NCBI GenBank assembly: GCA_013286045.1
Contig: JABDGM010000005.1
Coordinates: forward strand, 17,490 to 81,489
DNA from: Planctomycetota bacterium
GTDB taxonomy: Bacteria > Planctomycetota > Planctomycetia > Pirellulales > Lacipirellulaceae
Direction: 5' to 3'
Length of the DNA: 64,000 nucleotides
The position numbers were made by a program, and so were the translations under genes. Under the pieces are notes generated by a model. That model was given only the letters and a program-made list of their open reading frames with translations, did no database searches and was not told the origin of the DNA. Positions within the stretch are counted from its first letter, which is position 1. Each line of letters opens with the position of its first letter. Below are positions 42,851-52,142 of the stretch, piece by piece.

Positions 42851-43933
42851 ATGTTCGCACCATCAGTCAAAGCCCTGTCGTTGTCTGCCGTCGCATTGCT
42901 AGTCGCAACTCTCCCGTCCGCAATTCACGCCGCTACCCTAACGCCAGAGCAAACGGCCGAGTGCACAAAGCTAGGCCTCGATGAAAAACAAATCACCGAG
43001 CTCATCGACAAGCCGCTTTACAAATGCAACGAGTCGGAAGTTGACACCTACCTCAAGTTCTTGAGCGCTACAGAGCCGGACCTGCGAAAAAGAATCCTCA
43101 CGATCGCCCGCAAAAACATCAACCAGCCGTACGAGCTCTATCTTTTGGGTGAAATGCCCTTCGAGCCATACGATCCCCAGCCCATCTACTGCCTCGGCAA
43201 AAGCGATTGCCTCGTTTTCACCGAGCACACGTACGCGATGGCCCTCTCCCACAACTGGCCCAGCTTCATGATGATGCTTCAACGCATCCGCTACCGCGAC
43301 GGCCACATGGGTGTCGCCACCCGCAACCATTACACCGAAGCCGATTGGAACATTTCCAATAACTGGCTTGTGGAAGACATCACCAAAGAGCTCGCCGGCG
43401 ACAGCGCCCAGAAATTCAGCGAAAAGATCGACCGCTCGAAGTTCTTGAAAAACCGCTACGGACTCACCGTCAGCGTGCCCGTCGAAAATCACGAGGATGA
43501 ATACATCCCCTACGAAAAAATCGACCTCGCCCGCAGCCAACTCCAAGACGGCGACTTCGTGAACATCGTGCGAGCGACGAGCAAACCACATAGCTCCGTG
43601 CAAAACGAGGTGTACGGCGGCAGCGCGTTCGTCGGCCACGTCGGCCTCATCGGACACGGCCCCGACGGCGTCGTCCACCTCATCCACTCCACCGAACCGA
43701 AAGTCCGCGAAGAACCGATCGACGATTACATCAAACGGGCCACGAAAGACCTGGCCCAAAAAGATAAAGAAGGCAAACCCCGCTTGGTCGGCTTCAAGTT
43801 CTTGCGACTCCGCGAGGAACCGCTCAAGAACCTGCAAAAAGTCGACGGTGCCGATGCCCCCAAAGTCACGCTCCCGAACGGCCAAGGCGCGGCCTTCGAC
43901 GGCGCGATCACGACCCCCGAATCAAAACGCTAA
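42851..43933 (+). CDS. Exported DUF1460 (amidase-like, NlpC/P60-type) protein
   Basis: Protein of 360 aa with a signal peptide (MFAPSVKALSLSAVALLVAT, cleavage near IHAA). The body fits DUF1460, a cysteine peptidase/amidase-like fold: NQPYELYLLGE, then KSDCLVFTEHTYAMAL with the likely nucleophile Cys, then HVGLIGHGPDGVVHLIHST with the likely His. Family members that are known cut peptidoglycan stem peptides or N-acetylmuramoyl-alanine links. The C-terminal 40 residues are polar. Cellular place is periplasm by signal peptide. Next gene converges. Confidence 0.8.
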   Translation: MFAPSVKALSLSAVALLVATLPSAIHAATLTPEQTAECTKLGLDEKQITELIDKPLYKCNESEVDTYLKFLSATEPDLRKRILTIARKNINQPYELYLLGEMPFEPYDPQPIYCLGKSDCLVFTEHTYAMALSHNWPSFMMMLQRIRYRDGHMGVATRNHYTEADWNISNNWLVEDITKELAGDSAQKFSEKIDRSKFLKNRYGLTVSVPVENHEDEYIPYEKIDLARSQLQDGDFVNIVRATSKPHSSVQNEVYGGSAFVGHVGLIGHGPDGVVHLIHSTEPKVREEPIDDYIKRATKDLAQKDKEGKPRLVGFKFLRLREEPLKNLQKVDGADAPKVTLPNGQGAAFDGAITTPESKR

Positions 43934-44034
43934 CCTCGTTCGCAAACAGGCAGCCCCCGGTCTTGGATCCGCCGTGGCGGGCTCTGCCGAGGGTTTGCGT
44001 TGGCAACAGCGTTAGGCGTCACACGTTACGTCGC

Positions 44035-45054
44035 CTAACGCGGTTTCTTGTAACCCGCCGGCGGACTCACCACTTCGAAATCCGACCCCTTAATCTTCCG
44101 CAATTCCTCGTGCAACGCAGGAATCCGCGGATCGGGCGTCACCGAAATAGCCCAATCGATCCCATTGTCCGCCACGAACATCCCATACTCTTGCAGCGCG
44201 ACCAGAATCGTTTCCACCTCGGGCGAATAATTGCTTGTGTCGAAATCTTTTCGCAGCCGCAAGCGTTCGCCCATTCGCGGCACGTTCACGTCATCCGTTT
44301 TGCCCGCATCGTGCGTTGCTGGGTAAACGTGCGCTTTGCGCGAGTTTTCGATCGTGACACGCAGCGCGTGCTCGATCTTTCCACGCTGCAATTCGTCATA
44401 CCGCACCATCGCCGGAAACATTGGTAAGCCCGCCGCGTCAGCGGAAGTCCAATTGGCCGGCCGAAGCTTGTTGCTCGTGAGGTCGAAAATCGCGGCCCCG
44501 TCCGCCTTCCATTTACCGTCGACCTTGCCGATCTTGAAGAACTCGTAGAGCTTTTTATTCACTGGATCAACCACGATCGCATGGTGGTCGCCGCCGTCCT
44601 CCATATCGCGTTGTTGCAGTTGGTCGAGCGTGATTTTCTTTTCCTCTCGCTCGTACAGCACCGGCCAACCCTCAATCGGCATATTGTCCGGCACTGGGTA
44701 CGGGCCTTTGTCTGATTCTTCCGCCATTTCGAGAAGTTCCACCTCGACCTTCGGCTGACTCGGCGGCACAAGAATAAACGCCATGTCAGGGTTGTACCGC
44801 ATCGGCTTGTCTCCGCCGATCGAATCAATGAGCGCCTGCGAATTCTTGGCGACCGGCCAATCGGAAATCTTCGTATTCCAAGCGTTCTCAGCCGGAAAAA
44901 CTTTCAGCTCAGCCAAAATCGCGTCTGCTTCCGGCGTGTTGAACTCCACCGGCTTCGTGATTTTGATTTTTTCAGGCGTAATTTCGACAGCGGATGCCGT
45001 AACACAAAGCATGGGCAACGAAAGAACACAAAGTCCGCGCAGAAAAATTCGCAT
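44035..45054 (-). CDS. Secreted protein of unknown function
   Basis: Exported protein of 339 aa with signal peptide MRIFLRGLCVLSLPMLCVTA-SA. Recognisable conserved-looking blocks: FPAENAWNTKISDWPV, GPYPVPDNMPIEGWP, DHHAIVVDPVNKKLYE, RPANWTSADAAGLPMFPAMV and YGMFVADNGIDW. I remember similar blocks in secreted bacterial proteins of unannotated function. No catalytic motif is evident. It lies downstream of the Rieske gene on the same strand after a 201-bp gap and is probably its own transcript. Confidence 0.75.
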   Translation of the reverse strand: MRIFLRGLCVLSLPMLCVTASAVEITPEKIKITKPVEFNTPEADAILAELKVFPAENAWNTKISDWPVAKNSQALIDSIGGDKPMRYNPDMAFILVPPSQPKVEVELLEMAEESDKGPYPVPDNMPIEGWPVLYEREEKKITLDQLQQRDMEDGGDHHAIVVDPVNKKLYEFFKIGKVDGKWKADGAAIFDLTSNKLRPANWTSADAAGLPMFPAMVRYDELQRGKIEHALRVTIENSRKAHVYPATHDAGKTDDVNVPRMGERLRLRKDFDTSNYSPEVETILVALQEYGMFVADNGIDWAISVTPDPRIPALHEELRKIKGSDFEVVSPPAGYKKPR

Positions 45055-45255
45055 CGATGTCCCCTCCAGAAAAGAATTGTCAGACGAGCGACGCCCAACC
45101 TAACCCGATCGCTGCATCACGTCCAGCATTCCCCCCGAAAGCCGTGAGGGGAATTTGCAGCGCAGCGACAATGTGTCTGCGTAGCGCAATCGAGTGAGAG
45201 CGCCGCTTATCGCATCGAAAAGATTTCGCCATGAAGGCGCGACAACTGCGATGCC

Positions 45256-46371
45256 TTAAGCGTTTTGCACGATCGATCGCAAGCAATCGTGAAACCGCCG
45301 CAACCCCTGCTCCATCGGCATCTGGTAAGGGCCTTGCAAGTTCTCTCCGCGATTCCAGAGAGTTTGACGTCCCGCCTGCAGCTTCACCGCAGCCCAATGA
45401 TCCTCGCTCGTCACTTCATCGAGCACCGCGAGCCCCGCCTCCACATAATCGCGCCGCGTTTCCGCAATCTCGCGATCGAAGTAATACTCGCTCCGCAAAC
45501 GCGTACTCGTTGGCGAAATTGGCGTGTACGTCGTCGTCACCATCGTGAACGGGTAGTACTCCACCAGCTGCCCCGGAAAAAGGCAAATCCAAATCGCCGC
45601 AAACGGCGGCCGATGTCCCGCCAGTACATCCAAAAGCACTTTCTGATACTCCGCAAACTTCGGCGTCGCCGCCGGCGGGATCGGCCAACGGACATTCATC
45701 TGCTCGCAAAAGAATCGATCGCCGCCTACGGCCTGAAAAGCGTTCCGCACGTCCGCCGCGTCAACAAACACGCGGAAGCCTGGATGCACCGCACCGATGT
45801 GATAATCTTCCAGATAAACTTCTAAGAAGTTTTTCCAGTTGAGATCGTGCTCCTCTTCATCCACGCGCTCGAGCACATAGTTCGACGTATCGAGCTCCGT
45901 CCAGCTCGCGAGCGGAGCCGCTTCGTGGTGAATCACACGCGGCCCAGCATACAACAGCCCATTCCACTCGGTAAGCTCGCTCTTCTCCAAATCCAAACAT
46001 GGGTTTTCGTCGAAATGAGGCGCCGCAACCTGCCGGCCATCCAGGTCATACGCCCAGTTGTGCATCGGGCACACAATCTTCTTCGCATGCCCCGAGCCGC
46101 ACATCATCTCTGCTTGCCGGTGCCGGCACGTATTCGAGACGAGCTGCGGCCGCCCATTATGACGCACCAACAGCTTGCCGACCTGCTGACCGCCCAGCGT
46201 GAAGTAATCGCCATCATTGGGAACCAGCGAAGTATGCCCTGAGTACTTCGGCCCAACAGCAAACAAGTGCTGCCGCTCGATTTCCAAGATCTCCGGATCG
46301 AAATACCACGAAATCGGCAATCCGACTTGCGAGTCGACTCGCGATTCGCGACCTTGAAAAGTTTGAGACAT
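45256..46371 (-). CDS. Rieske non-heme iron oxygenase, alpha subunit
   Basis: Ring-hydroxylating-type oxygenase of 371 aa. Rieske cluster ligands: CRH in SNTCRHRQAEMM and CPMH in KKIVCPMHNWAYD, which hold the 2Fe-2S. Catalytic iron site: NWKNFLEVYLEDYHIGAVHPG with the two His. The protein resembles the GbcA/carnitine and phthalate-type alpha subunits; no reductase gene is nearby. It follows the PLP decarboxylase by 12 bp and is the third gene of the DUF3326 operon. Substrate is unknown; a decarboxylase product such as an amine is an attractive guess. Confidence 0.9.
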   Translation of the reverse strand: MSQTFQGRESRVDSQVGLPISWYFDPEILEIERQHLFAVGPKYSGHTSLVPNDGDYFTLGGQQVGKLLVRHNGRPQLVSNTCRHRQAEMMCGSGHAKKIVCPMHNWAYDLDGRQVAAPHFDENPCLDLEKSELTEWNGLLYAGPRVIHHEAAPLASWTELDTSNYVLERVDEEEHDLNWKNFLEVYLEDYHIGAVHPGFRVFVDAADVRNAFQAVGGDRFFCEQMNVRWPIPPAATPKFAEYQKVLLDVLAGHRPPFAAIWICLFPGQLVEYYPFTMVTTTYTPISPTSTRLRSEYYFDREIAETRRDYVEAGLAVLDEVTSEDHWAAVKLQAGRQTLWNRGENLQGPYQMPMEQGLRRFHDCLRSIVQNA

Positions 46372-46383
46372 GCACCTATCCCA

Positions 46384-47865
46384 CTACTTCACAACACAAA
46401 TCATTTCGAACGTCGGATCGCTGGCGTACGGATTCGCCCCCGCCGCGAGCAACTTCTGACAAACTTCCAACGTCTCACGCGTAACTACTTCGCCCGGCAT
46501 CAATAACGGAATTCCCGGTGGATAAAACATAACCATTTCCGCACACGTTCGGCCAGCCGCGTCTTCCCGCCGGACCATAGTTTGTTTCGCAAGTGCCGCA
46601 TCTCGCGGGGCCATCGCCAAAGGCGGAATCGGCGGCTGCAACAAATGCGAATCCACATTTCCCGCGAGCGTAGCCTTTCCAACTCCAAATTTCGGCGAAT
46701 TGCTGACCGCCTTCAGCCCTTCCACCAACCGTCGCGTCGCGGCTTCATCATCATTCGGGCTCAAGATGTAAACCACACTAAATTGGTCCGCCATCTCGTC
46801 TTCGACCTTGAATTCGGTCCGCAGGAACCGCTCAACTTCGTACCCATCCCACCCAGTTTCAGTGACATTCACTACGAGGCGCAATGGATCGATGGAATGC
46901 CCAGCCAACCGAGCGTCCCCCTCGACTCCGAACACACGCATTCCGTTGATGGCGGCAATTTCCTCTCGCAACTTCTGAGCAGCGATGCCAGCTTCTGCGA
47001 ACAACGCCCGCCCCTCCCGCGCAAGCCACCGCCGTTGAACATCCAGCGACGCCAACAGCAGCAAGCTCGGACTGGTAGTCTGCAAGAAGTTCAGCGAGTG
47101 CTGAACCTCGTCAGCCGGCACGAGCGAATTCTTGCTCACATGAAGCTGGGCCGATCCGACGAGCGACCCCAACGTCTTGTGGCAACTCTGAACCGCCAAA
47201 TCCGCGCCCGATTCCAGCGCCGACTTTGGCGCAAACCCCGGCATGAAACAGAAGTGCCCACCATGCGCTTCGTCGACAATCACCGGCGCGTTGCGAGCGT
47301 GGCAAACCGCGGCGACTTCTTCCAACTCGCGCGCCAGCCCATAGTAACTCGGCCGCGTCAACAAAACCGCCGACGGCGTCGGGTCCTTCTCCAGTGCGCT
47401 CTTAAGCGACGAAGCCGAAACACCCAGCGCGCCACACTCGGCAAGTACATCGTGCTTCACAAACCGCGGCAACGCGCCCGAAAGCACCAGCCCTGCAACG
47501 ACCGACCGATGCACGTTGCGCGGAATCACCACCGTTCCGCCCGGCGGCACCGCGGCAAGCAGCGCAGTCGATATGCCGAGCGATGAACCGGCCGTGAGAT
47601 AGAACGTCGATCCCGCGCCGAAGAGATCGGCCGCAAGTGTCTGCGCGTCGCGCACGCAGTGCGTGGGATGAAACGTATTATCGGTCGCGGTCATCGAAGG
47701 CAGGTCGAGCGCAAGGCCCGACCTGCCGACGAGTTCCGTAAGCTCAGGAGCGGCAAACCGCCCCCACTTGTGACCTGGAGTGTGGAATCCGTAAATGCCG
47801 GAGGCTACGTAGTTCGTGAGCGTCTCGTAGATCGGAGCCGGCTCATGATCGAGCCGTCCGTTCAC
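46384..47865 (-). CDS. PLP-dependent Orn/Lys/Arg decarboxylase family protein
   Basis: Fold-type-I (aspartate aminotransferase fold) decarboxylase of 493 aa, the short bacterial group. YGFHTPGHKWG near the start, ATDNTFHPTH, a glycine-rich TAGSSLGIS loop, VDEAHGGHF with the PLP Asp, and SCHKTLGSLVGSA with the PLP Lys are diagnostic. The C-terminal domain has PPGIPLLMPGE. The GTG start at 47865 overlaps the DUF3326 stop (GTGA), so translation is coupled. Likely substrate is arginine, lysine or ornithine, giving a diamine or agmatine; which one cannot be read off. Confidence 0.9.
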   Translation of the reverse strand: MNGRLDHEPAPIYETLTNYVASGIYGFHTPGHKWGRFAAPELTELVGRSGLALDLPSMTATDNTFHPTHCVRDAQTLAADLFGAGSTFYLTAGSSLGISTALLAAVPPGGTVVIPRNVHRSVVAGLVLSGALPRFVKHDVLAECGALGVSASSLKSALEKDPTPSAVLLTRPSYYGLARELEEVAAVCHARNAPVIVDEAHGGHFCFMPGFAPKSALESGADLAVQSCHKTLGSLVGSAQLHVSKNSLVPADEVQHSLNFLQTTSPSLLLLASLDVQRRWLAREGRALFAEAGIAAQKLREEIAAINGMRVFGVEGDARLAGHSIDPLRLVVNVTETGWDGYEVERFLRTEFKVEDEMADQFSVVYILSPNDDEAATRRLVEGLKAVSNSPKFGVGKATLAGNVDSHLLQPPIPPLAMAPRDAALAKQTMVRREDAAGRTCAEMVMFYPPGIPLLMPGEVVTRETLEVCQKLLAAGANPYASDPTFEMICVVK

Positions 47866-49331
47866 TTACCGTTCACCTCAACCAAGATTTCCGAACCGTT
47901 GGTCGTGTCGACCACGGTCGTCTTCGTACGGCGAGTCTTGCCGTTCGTGTGGCCATTGGTCGTGTGACCGTTCTTATGACCATTCGCATGGCCATTGGTC
48001 TCGACGGTCGCCGAAACGCGTTCGATACGCATCGGTTGCATCGGCCGAGCGATGGTAGCCGGAGCAACGCCCGCCTTCATCGCCGACAGAATACCCGCCG
48101 CTTCGTAGTAGTTCGAAGCGTAGTGCAGCTGACCAGCCCGGAACGGCAGGCTCTTGAGGTCGTTCCGCATCAGGTTCGTATTGCTGCGAACCGCAACGAC
48201 CGGAATGCCCTGCTCCACCGCGGCCAGCGTCGGCAAACCAATGCAGCCGTCTGGAATCACGAGGGCCGACACGTCTTCCGCCGTAATGACCGACGGATCG
48301 TACACGCCACTTGGGCTCAGCTGCACTTGCGGAGCCTTGTTCAGGCCCTTCAGTACGCAGAACAGGTAGGTCGACGAAATCACTTCGGCCGCCTTCCGTG
48401 GATCGACCACACCCCAGCTTTCACCACGGATAGCTTCGCTGCTCATCGTCGGAGCGTGAGCCGCCGGCACGTCGAGCACGCTCGAAACCAGGTGCGTGAG
48501 CACAGCTTCGACGCCACCCCACGGGTTCGGGCCGCCTTCGCCAAAATAGGCGCGGTGCAGCTCGACCGTGTCGATGTGCGGCGTGATCCGAGTCGCCAGG
48601 GCGACCGCATCGTACGAGCCGCGACGATCGCGGAGGATATCGAGCAAATGGCTAAGCCGCTCAACACGGCCAGTTACGCGGCCGGAATCAGAAACGCCGG
48701 TCAGCATGTGCAGCTCTTGCTCGAGCACGAGGACGTCGCTGATGTCCATGCCCAACGTAGCCCGGGCGCCTTCGGCACAGTTGATCGTTTGATCGACCAC
48801 CTTGTCCGAGTCCTTGCGATGCTCGGTCACAAGCAGCACGCGGTTCTGGCGAACCTTCCGCAAACCGGCCGTGCCCATGAGCAGACGACAGATAATGCTG
48901 CCTTCCACATACAGGCTGTTCTCGGTCTGCTCGTTCACGTCCGAAGCGTTCACCACGTTCGGGTGCAGAATCAACTGATCGCACACGTTGGCGAGCAAAC
49001 GAGCAGCCGGCGTGGCATCGCCCGCGTGGCCACCGATCGCACAATCAACGCCCGTCGGGATCAACATCACCGCGTTGAATGCGTTGGTGCGAGCGAGCCG
49101 ACGTTGCCGATATTCGAACACGTTCGCTTCGGTGTCGTCCGAACCATAAACCTTCGGCTCAACCGCTTCGATTTCGCAGGAGTGGCCCGAGCGGCCCTTG
49201 CCCGTCACTGCCACGCGAATCGGCGTCGCCTCGGCGCCGAACGCAGCATCCGCGGCGTCCTTGAGCGTCGAAATCGGCGAACGGCCATTGAACAGTTGAC
49301 GAACGTTAAGTTGTTGCGAGGAAACTTTCAT
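47862..49331 (-). CDS. DUF3326 protein with NGH-repeat tail
   Basis: Protein of 489 aa matching DUF3326, a family of unknown function shared by cyanobacteria, plants and planctomycetes. Notable blocks are NAVMLIPTGVDCAIGGHAGD, ITPHIDTVELHRAYFGEGG, and LVIPDGCIGLPTLAAVEQGIPVVAV-style (here ALVIPDGCIGLPTLAAVEQG). It looks like a Rossmann-type enzyme. A C-terminal tail has repeated NGH units (about residues 444-465), low complexity and basic. First gene of the DUF3326-decarboxylase-Rieske operon, with overlapping stop and start. Confidence 0.8.
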   Translation of the reverse strand: MKVSSQQLNVRQLFNGRSPISTLKDAADAAFGAEATPIRVAVTGKGRSGHSCEIEAVEPKVYGSDDTEANVFEYRQRRLARTNAFNAVMLIPTGVDCAIGGHAGDATPAARLLANVCDQLILHPNVVNASDVNEQTENSLYVEGSIICRLLMGTAGLRKVRQNRVLLVTEHRKDSDKVVDQTINCAEGARATLGMDISDVLVLEQELHMLTGVSDSGRVTGRVERLSHLLDILRDRRGSYDAVALATRITPHIDTVELHRAYFGEGGPNPWGGVEAVLTHLVSSVLDVPAAHAPTMSSEAIRGESWGVVDPRKAAEVISSTYLFCVLKGLNKAPQVQLSPSGVYDPSVITAEDVSALVIPDGCIGLPTLAAVEQGIPVVAVRSNTNLMRNDLKSLPFRAGQLHYASNYYEAAGILSAMKAGVAPATIARPMQPMRIERVSATVETNGHANGHKNGHTTNGHTNGKTRRTKTTVVDTTNGSEILVEVNGK

Positions 49332-50029
49332 CCTGTGCAGAGCTCCTAAAAGTAAATTGTCCTAATTGATGCCCGCCCAAGCTCTTATTGAGCTCAACGG
49401 CGGACATGGAGCGTCTCGGCTAGAAATCGGCGCTTGGCCTTTTGGTCGGTCGCTACGCGCGACCATCCGGCTTCCTGCTGGAATTCGATTCTGCTTTGAC
49501 CAAAGAGCGAACAGATGGCCACCGGCAAACGCACGGCAACCCCAAGGTCAGAGAGAGCCGTCACACACAAAATGACAGGCTCGGTGAGATACTCAACGAC
49601 GGATATGGTCGCGCCAGCCACTAAGGCACGGGGCAACCGGGATGTGGAGCACTTCCCACGTCAACGTCGGACGGCGAAACGGGCGGGTCGACCGCAACCG
49701 CCGCCGCAGCTTCAACATTCCAATGGTCAGTGCAAAGTTCAAGCTTTTTGCTTCCCTTAGATCAGGCTTTCCAGCCCGACTCTTCCAAGCACGTCGGGCT
49801 AAAGCCCGACGTACACAATCGGCGAATTCTCCTCGACACTTTCGAGAATACTTCGCGCTGGCAAATTCTACAATGCGGTGCTAGCGAGTAAAGATCGATT
49901 TTCCCCAGAAACTGAATTTCCTCTGATAAATTTTTCCGGCGCGCCGCTTGATGCACGCCGCGCGATGCCGCATGCTCTCGGTTGTCGTCCGTCCCTGTCC
50001 CCTGCATCCCGCATCCTGTCCCCGTCACC
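49332..50029. other. Long intergenic region between DUF3326 and FAH genes
   Basis: 698 bp with no supported gene on either strand. It must carry the divergent promoters. Only the palindrome at 49791-49812 stands out. Short open frames here lack ribosome sites and motifs. Confidence 0.4.
49791..49812. repeat. Perfect CGTCGGGCT palindrome
   Basis: Arms ACGTCGGGCT and AGCCCGACGT around AA, 22 nt in all. A degenerate half (AGGCTTTCCAGCCCGAC) lies about 25 nt upstream. It is a planctomycete-style REP hairpin. Confidence 0.6.
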
Positions 50030-50872
50030 ATGAAACTCGTCCGCTTCGGCTCGCCTGGCCGCGAACAACCCGGCATTCTCGACTCCGCTGGCAACGTCCG
50101 CGGCCTCGCTGGCATCATCAACGACCTCGCCGGCGACGCCCTCGCGCCAGCATCACTCGACAAGCTTCGCTCGCTCGACCTCAACAAACTCCCACTCGTC
50201 GACAAATCCACCCGCCTCGGCCCACCCATCGCGGGTACTGGCAAAATGATGTGCATCGGCCTCAATTACTCCGAACACGCCGCGGAAACTGGCGCCGCCA
50301 TCCCCAAAGAGCCCATCCTCTTCATGAAGGCCACGAGTGCCATCGTCGGCCCGAACGACGACATCCGCATCCCCCGTGGCAGCACCCAAACCGACTGGGA
50401 AGCCGAGCTCGGCGTCATCATCGGCACGAAAGCCAAGTACGTCAGCGAGTCCGACGCCCTCAACTTTGTCGCCGGCTACTGCGTCTCGCACGACGTCTCC
50501 GAACGCTCCTTCCAAAAAGACCGCGGCGGCCAGTGGACCAAAGGCAAAAGCTGCGACACCTTCGGCCCCCTCGGCCCCTGGCTCGTCACCAAAGACGAAA
50601 TCCCCGACCCCCAAAACCTCAAAATCTGGTGCGAGGTCGACGGCCAGCGCCGCCAGAACGGCAGCACTGCCACCATGATCTTCAGCGTCGAAAAGCTCGT
50701 CAGCTATCTCAGCGAGTTCTTCACGCTCTACCCCGGCGACGTCATCTCCACCGGCACCCCCAGCGGCGTCGGCATGGGAATGAAGCCCCCCACGTTCCTC
50801 CGCCCCGGCCAAACCGTCCGCCTCGGCGTCGAAGGCCTCGGCGAACAGCAGCAACGCACTGTCGCCGACTAA
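50030..50872 (+). CDS. Fumarylacetoacetate hydrolase family protein
   Basis: Protein of 280 aa with the FAH fold. The metal site is in DWEAELGVIIG (Glu-x-Glu), and MMCIGLNYSEHAAE, EPILFMKATSAIVGPND and GDVISTGTPSGVGMG are the usual blocks of bacterial FAHD/HpcE-type enzymes. They hydrolyse or decarboxylate 2-oxo acids such as acylpyruvates or dienedioate derivatives. ATG 50030 (MKLVRFGSPG) is the natural family start; the frame opens earlier at 49982 without support. Inorganic pyrophosphatase follows by 25 bp on the same strand. Confidence 0.93.
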   Translation: MKLVRFGSPGREQPGILDSAGNVRGLAGIINDLAGDALAPASLDKLRSLDLNKLPLVDKSTRLGPPIAGTGKMMCIGLNYSEHAAETGAAIPKEPILFMKATSAIVGPNDDIRIPRGSTQTDWEAELGVIIGTKAKYVSESDALNFVAGYCVSHDVSERSFQKDRGGQWTKGKSCDTFGPLGPWLVTKDEIPDPQNLKIWCEVDGQRRQNGSTATMIFSVEKLVSYLSEFFTLYPGDVISTGTPSGVGMGMKPPTFLRPGQTVRLGVEGLGEQQQRTVAD

Positions 50873-50897
50873 CTAATCACTATGGAATGGAACCGAG

Positions 50898-51455
50898 ATG
50901 AGCGTTCACCCCTGGCACGACGTCCCGCTGCCCGCCGATATCACCGACTGGTTCCCCGCCTACATCGAGATCCCCAAAGGCTCGAACATCAAGTACGAGC
51001 TGGATAAACCGACCGGCCTGCTAATCGTCGACCGCGTCCTCTACAGCACGGTCTACTATCCCGCGAACTACGGCTTCGTCCCCCGCACCTGGTGCGACGA
51101 TGGCGACCCCCTCGACGTCCTCGTCCTCGGCGATGAGCCCGTCGTCCCCCAAGCCCTCATGCGAGCCCGCGCGATCGGCGTCATGCGGATGCGCGACGAC
51201 AAAGGCCAGGACGACAAAATCATCGCCGTCCACGTCGACGATGCCGAGTATTCACACTACCGCGACGTCTCCGAGCTCCCGCCACACCGCATGAGACAAC
51301 TGCCGCGGTTCTTTAAGGACTACAAAATCCTCGAAGACAAAATGGTAATGGTCGACGACCCGCTCGGTGCCGACGCCGCGATTCCCATTTTGAAAGAAGC
51401 AATCGAAGTCTATGCCGCCAATCGCGACGCCCTGATCGCCGGCCATCATCCATGA
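50898..51455 (+). CDS. ppa: Inorganic pyrophosphatase (family I)
   Basis: Soluble Mg-dependent pyrophosphatase of 185 aa, the family's usual length. [26 protein letters not shown] and the signature [12 protein letters not shown] (three metal-binding Asp) are intact, with [10 protein letters not shown] and FFKDYKILE following. It clears PPi from biosynthesis. It may be cotranscribed with the FAH gene, 25 bp upstream. ATG 50898 follows GGAACCGAG. Confidence 0.96.
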   Translation: MSVHPWHDVPLPADITDWFPAYIEIPKGSNIKYELDKPTGLLIVDRVLYSTVYYPANYGFVPRTWCDDGDPLDVLVLGDEPVVPQALMRARAIGVMRMRDDKGQDDKIIAVHVDDAEYSHYRDVSELPPHRMRQLPRFFKDYKILEDKMVMVDDPLGADAAIPILKEAIEVYAANRDALIAGHHP

Positions 51456-51492
51456 CACGCTTCGGCGAGCCCGCTTCAGCGGGCGGGCGGTC

Positions 51493-52095
51493 TTAAGCCA
51501 GGCGATCGCGCCTCTGGCACGCCTCAACCGTCTTTTCAATCCGGCGATCCGGCACCAACCAAAGCAGCGCCACCAACACGTACAACCCGTTCGCAATCCA
51601 TGGGCTCACGTAACTAAGCGGGATCGCCAGCACATACAGAATCGGCGAAATCTTCCCCTTCCAATCGTTGCCAATCGCGTCGGCCAGTACCTGGTTACCT
51701 CCCGGCGCCGCCAAAATCGTGCACTGCAAAATGTAGTACGCGATCGCGGCCATCAGCAAAACCACGCCATACATCGCCGTCGGCGTCGGGGCAAAATGAT
51801 TGGCACCCATCCAGCCCGTCACAAACGGGATCAGCGACAACCAAAACAGCAGATGCAAATTCGCCCACAGAACCGCGCCCGTCACGCGTTCCGTCACCTG
51901 AAACATGTGATGGTGGTTGTTCCAATAAACACCGACGTACACAAAGCTCAAAATGTAGCTCAAGAGCGTTGGCACCACCGGCCCCAAGTCGGCCAGCGTC
52001 GGCGCATCGTACGGCACCTTCAGCGTCAGCAACATCACCGTGATGATGATCGCGAGCACACCGTCGCTAAAAGCCTCAAGTCGCCCCGTCTGCAT
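51493..52095 (-). CDS. TMEM175-family (DUF1211) potassium channel-like protein
   Basis: Membrane protein of 200 aa with six hydrophobic segments and the TMEM175 signature RLEAFSDGVLAIIITV (FSDG) in the first helix; the YWNNHHHMF block at the end of helix two/three is also typical. Bacterial members form tetrameric K+ leak channels. ATG 52095 (MQTGRLEAF) is preceded by AGAGG; a GTG at 52131 is the alternative. It lies just downstream of the anti-sigma-like gene on the same strand, so it may be in that operon. Confidence 0.87.
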   Translation of the reverse strand: MQTGRLEAFSDGVLAIIITVMLLTLKVPYDAPTLADLGPVVPTLLSYILSFVYVGVYWNNHHHMFQVTERVTGAVLWANLHLLFWLSLIPFVTGWMGANHFAPTPTAMYGVVLLMAAIAYYILQCTILAAPGGNQVLADAIGNDWKGKISPILYVLAIPLSYVSPWIANGLYVLVALLWLVPDRRIEKTVEACQRRDRLA

Positions 52096-52142
52096 CCGCG
52101 TTGCCTCTACCGTCTTCTTCCGATACGCCACAACGCTGGACT

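Noticed and set aside
42971..43885. Minus-strand frame of 304 codons
   Set aside because: Antisense to the DUF1460 gene, which has signal peptide and motifs; the shadow is Val/Phe/Asp-rich with none.
46582..47586. Long plus-strand open frame of 334 codons
   Set aside because: Arg/Pro/Gln/His-rich, no known motif, fully antisense to the PLP decarboxylase whose motifs are clear.
47949..49349. Plus-strand open frame of 466 codons
   Set aside because: Antisense shadow of DUF3326; Arg/His-rich composition from a GC-rich complementary frame.
49948..50901. Plus-strand frame of 317 codons over the FAH gene
   Set aside because: Different frame of the FAH gene; almost entirely Arg, Pro, His, which is not protein-like.
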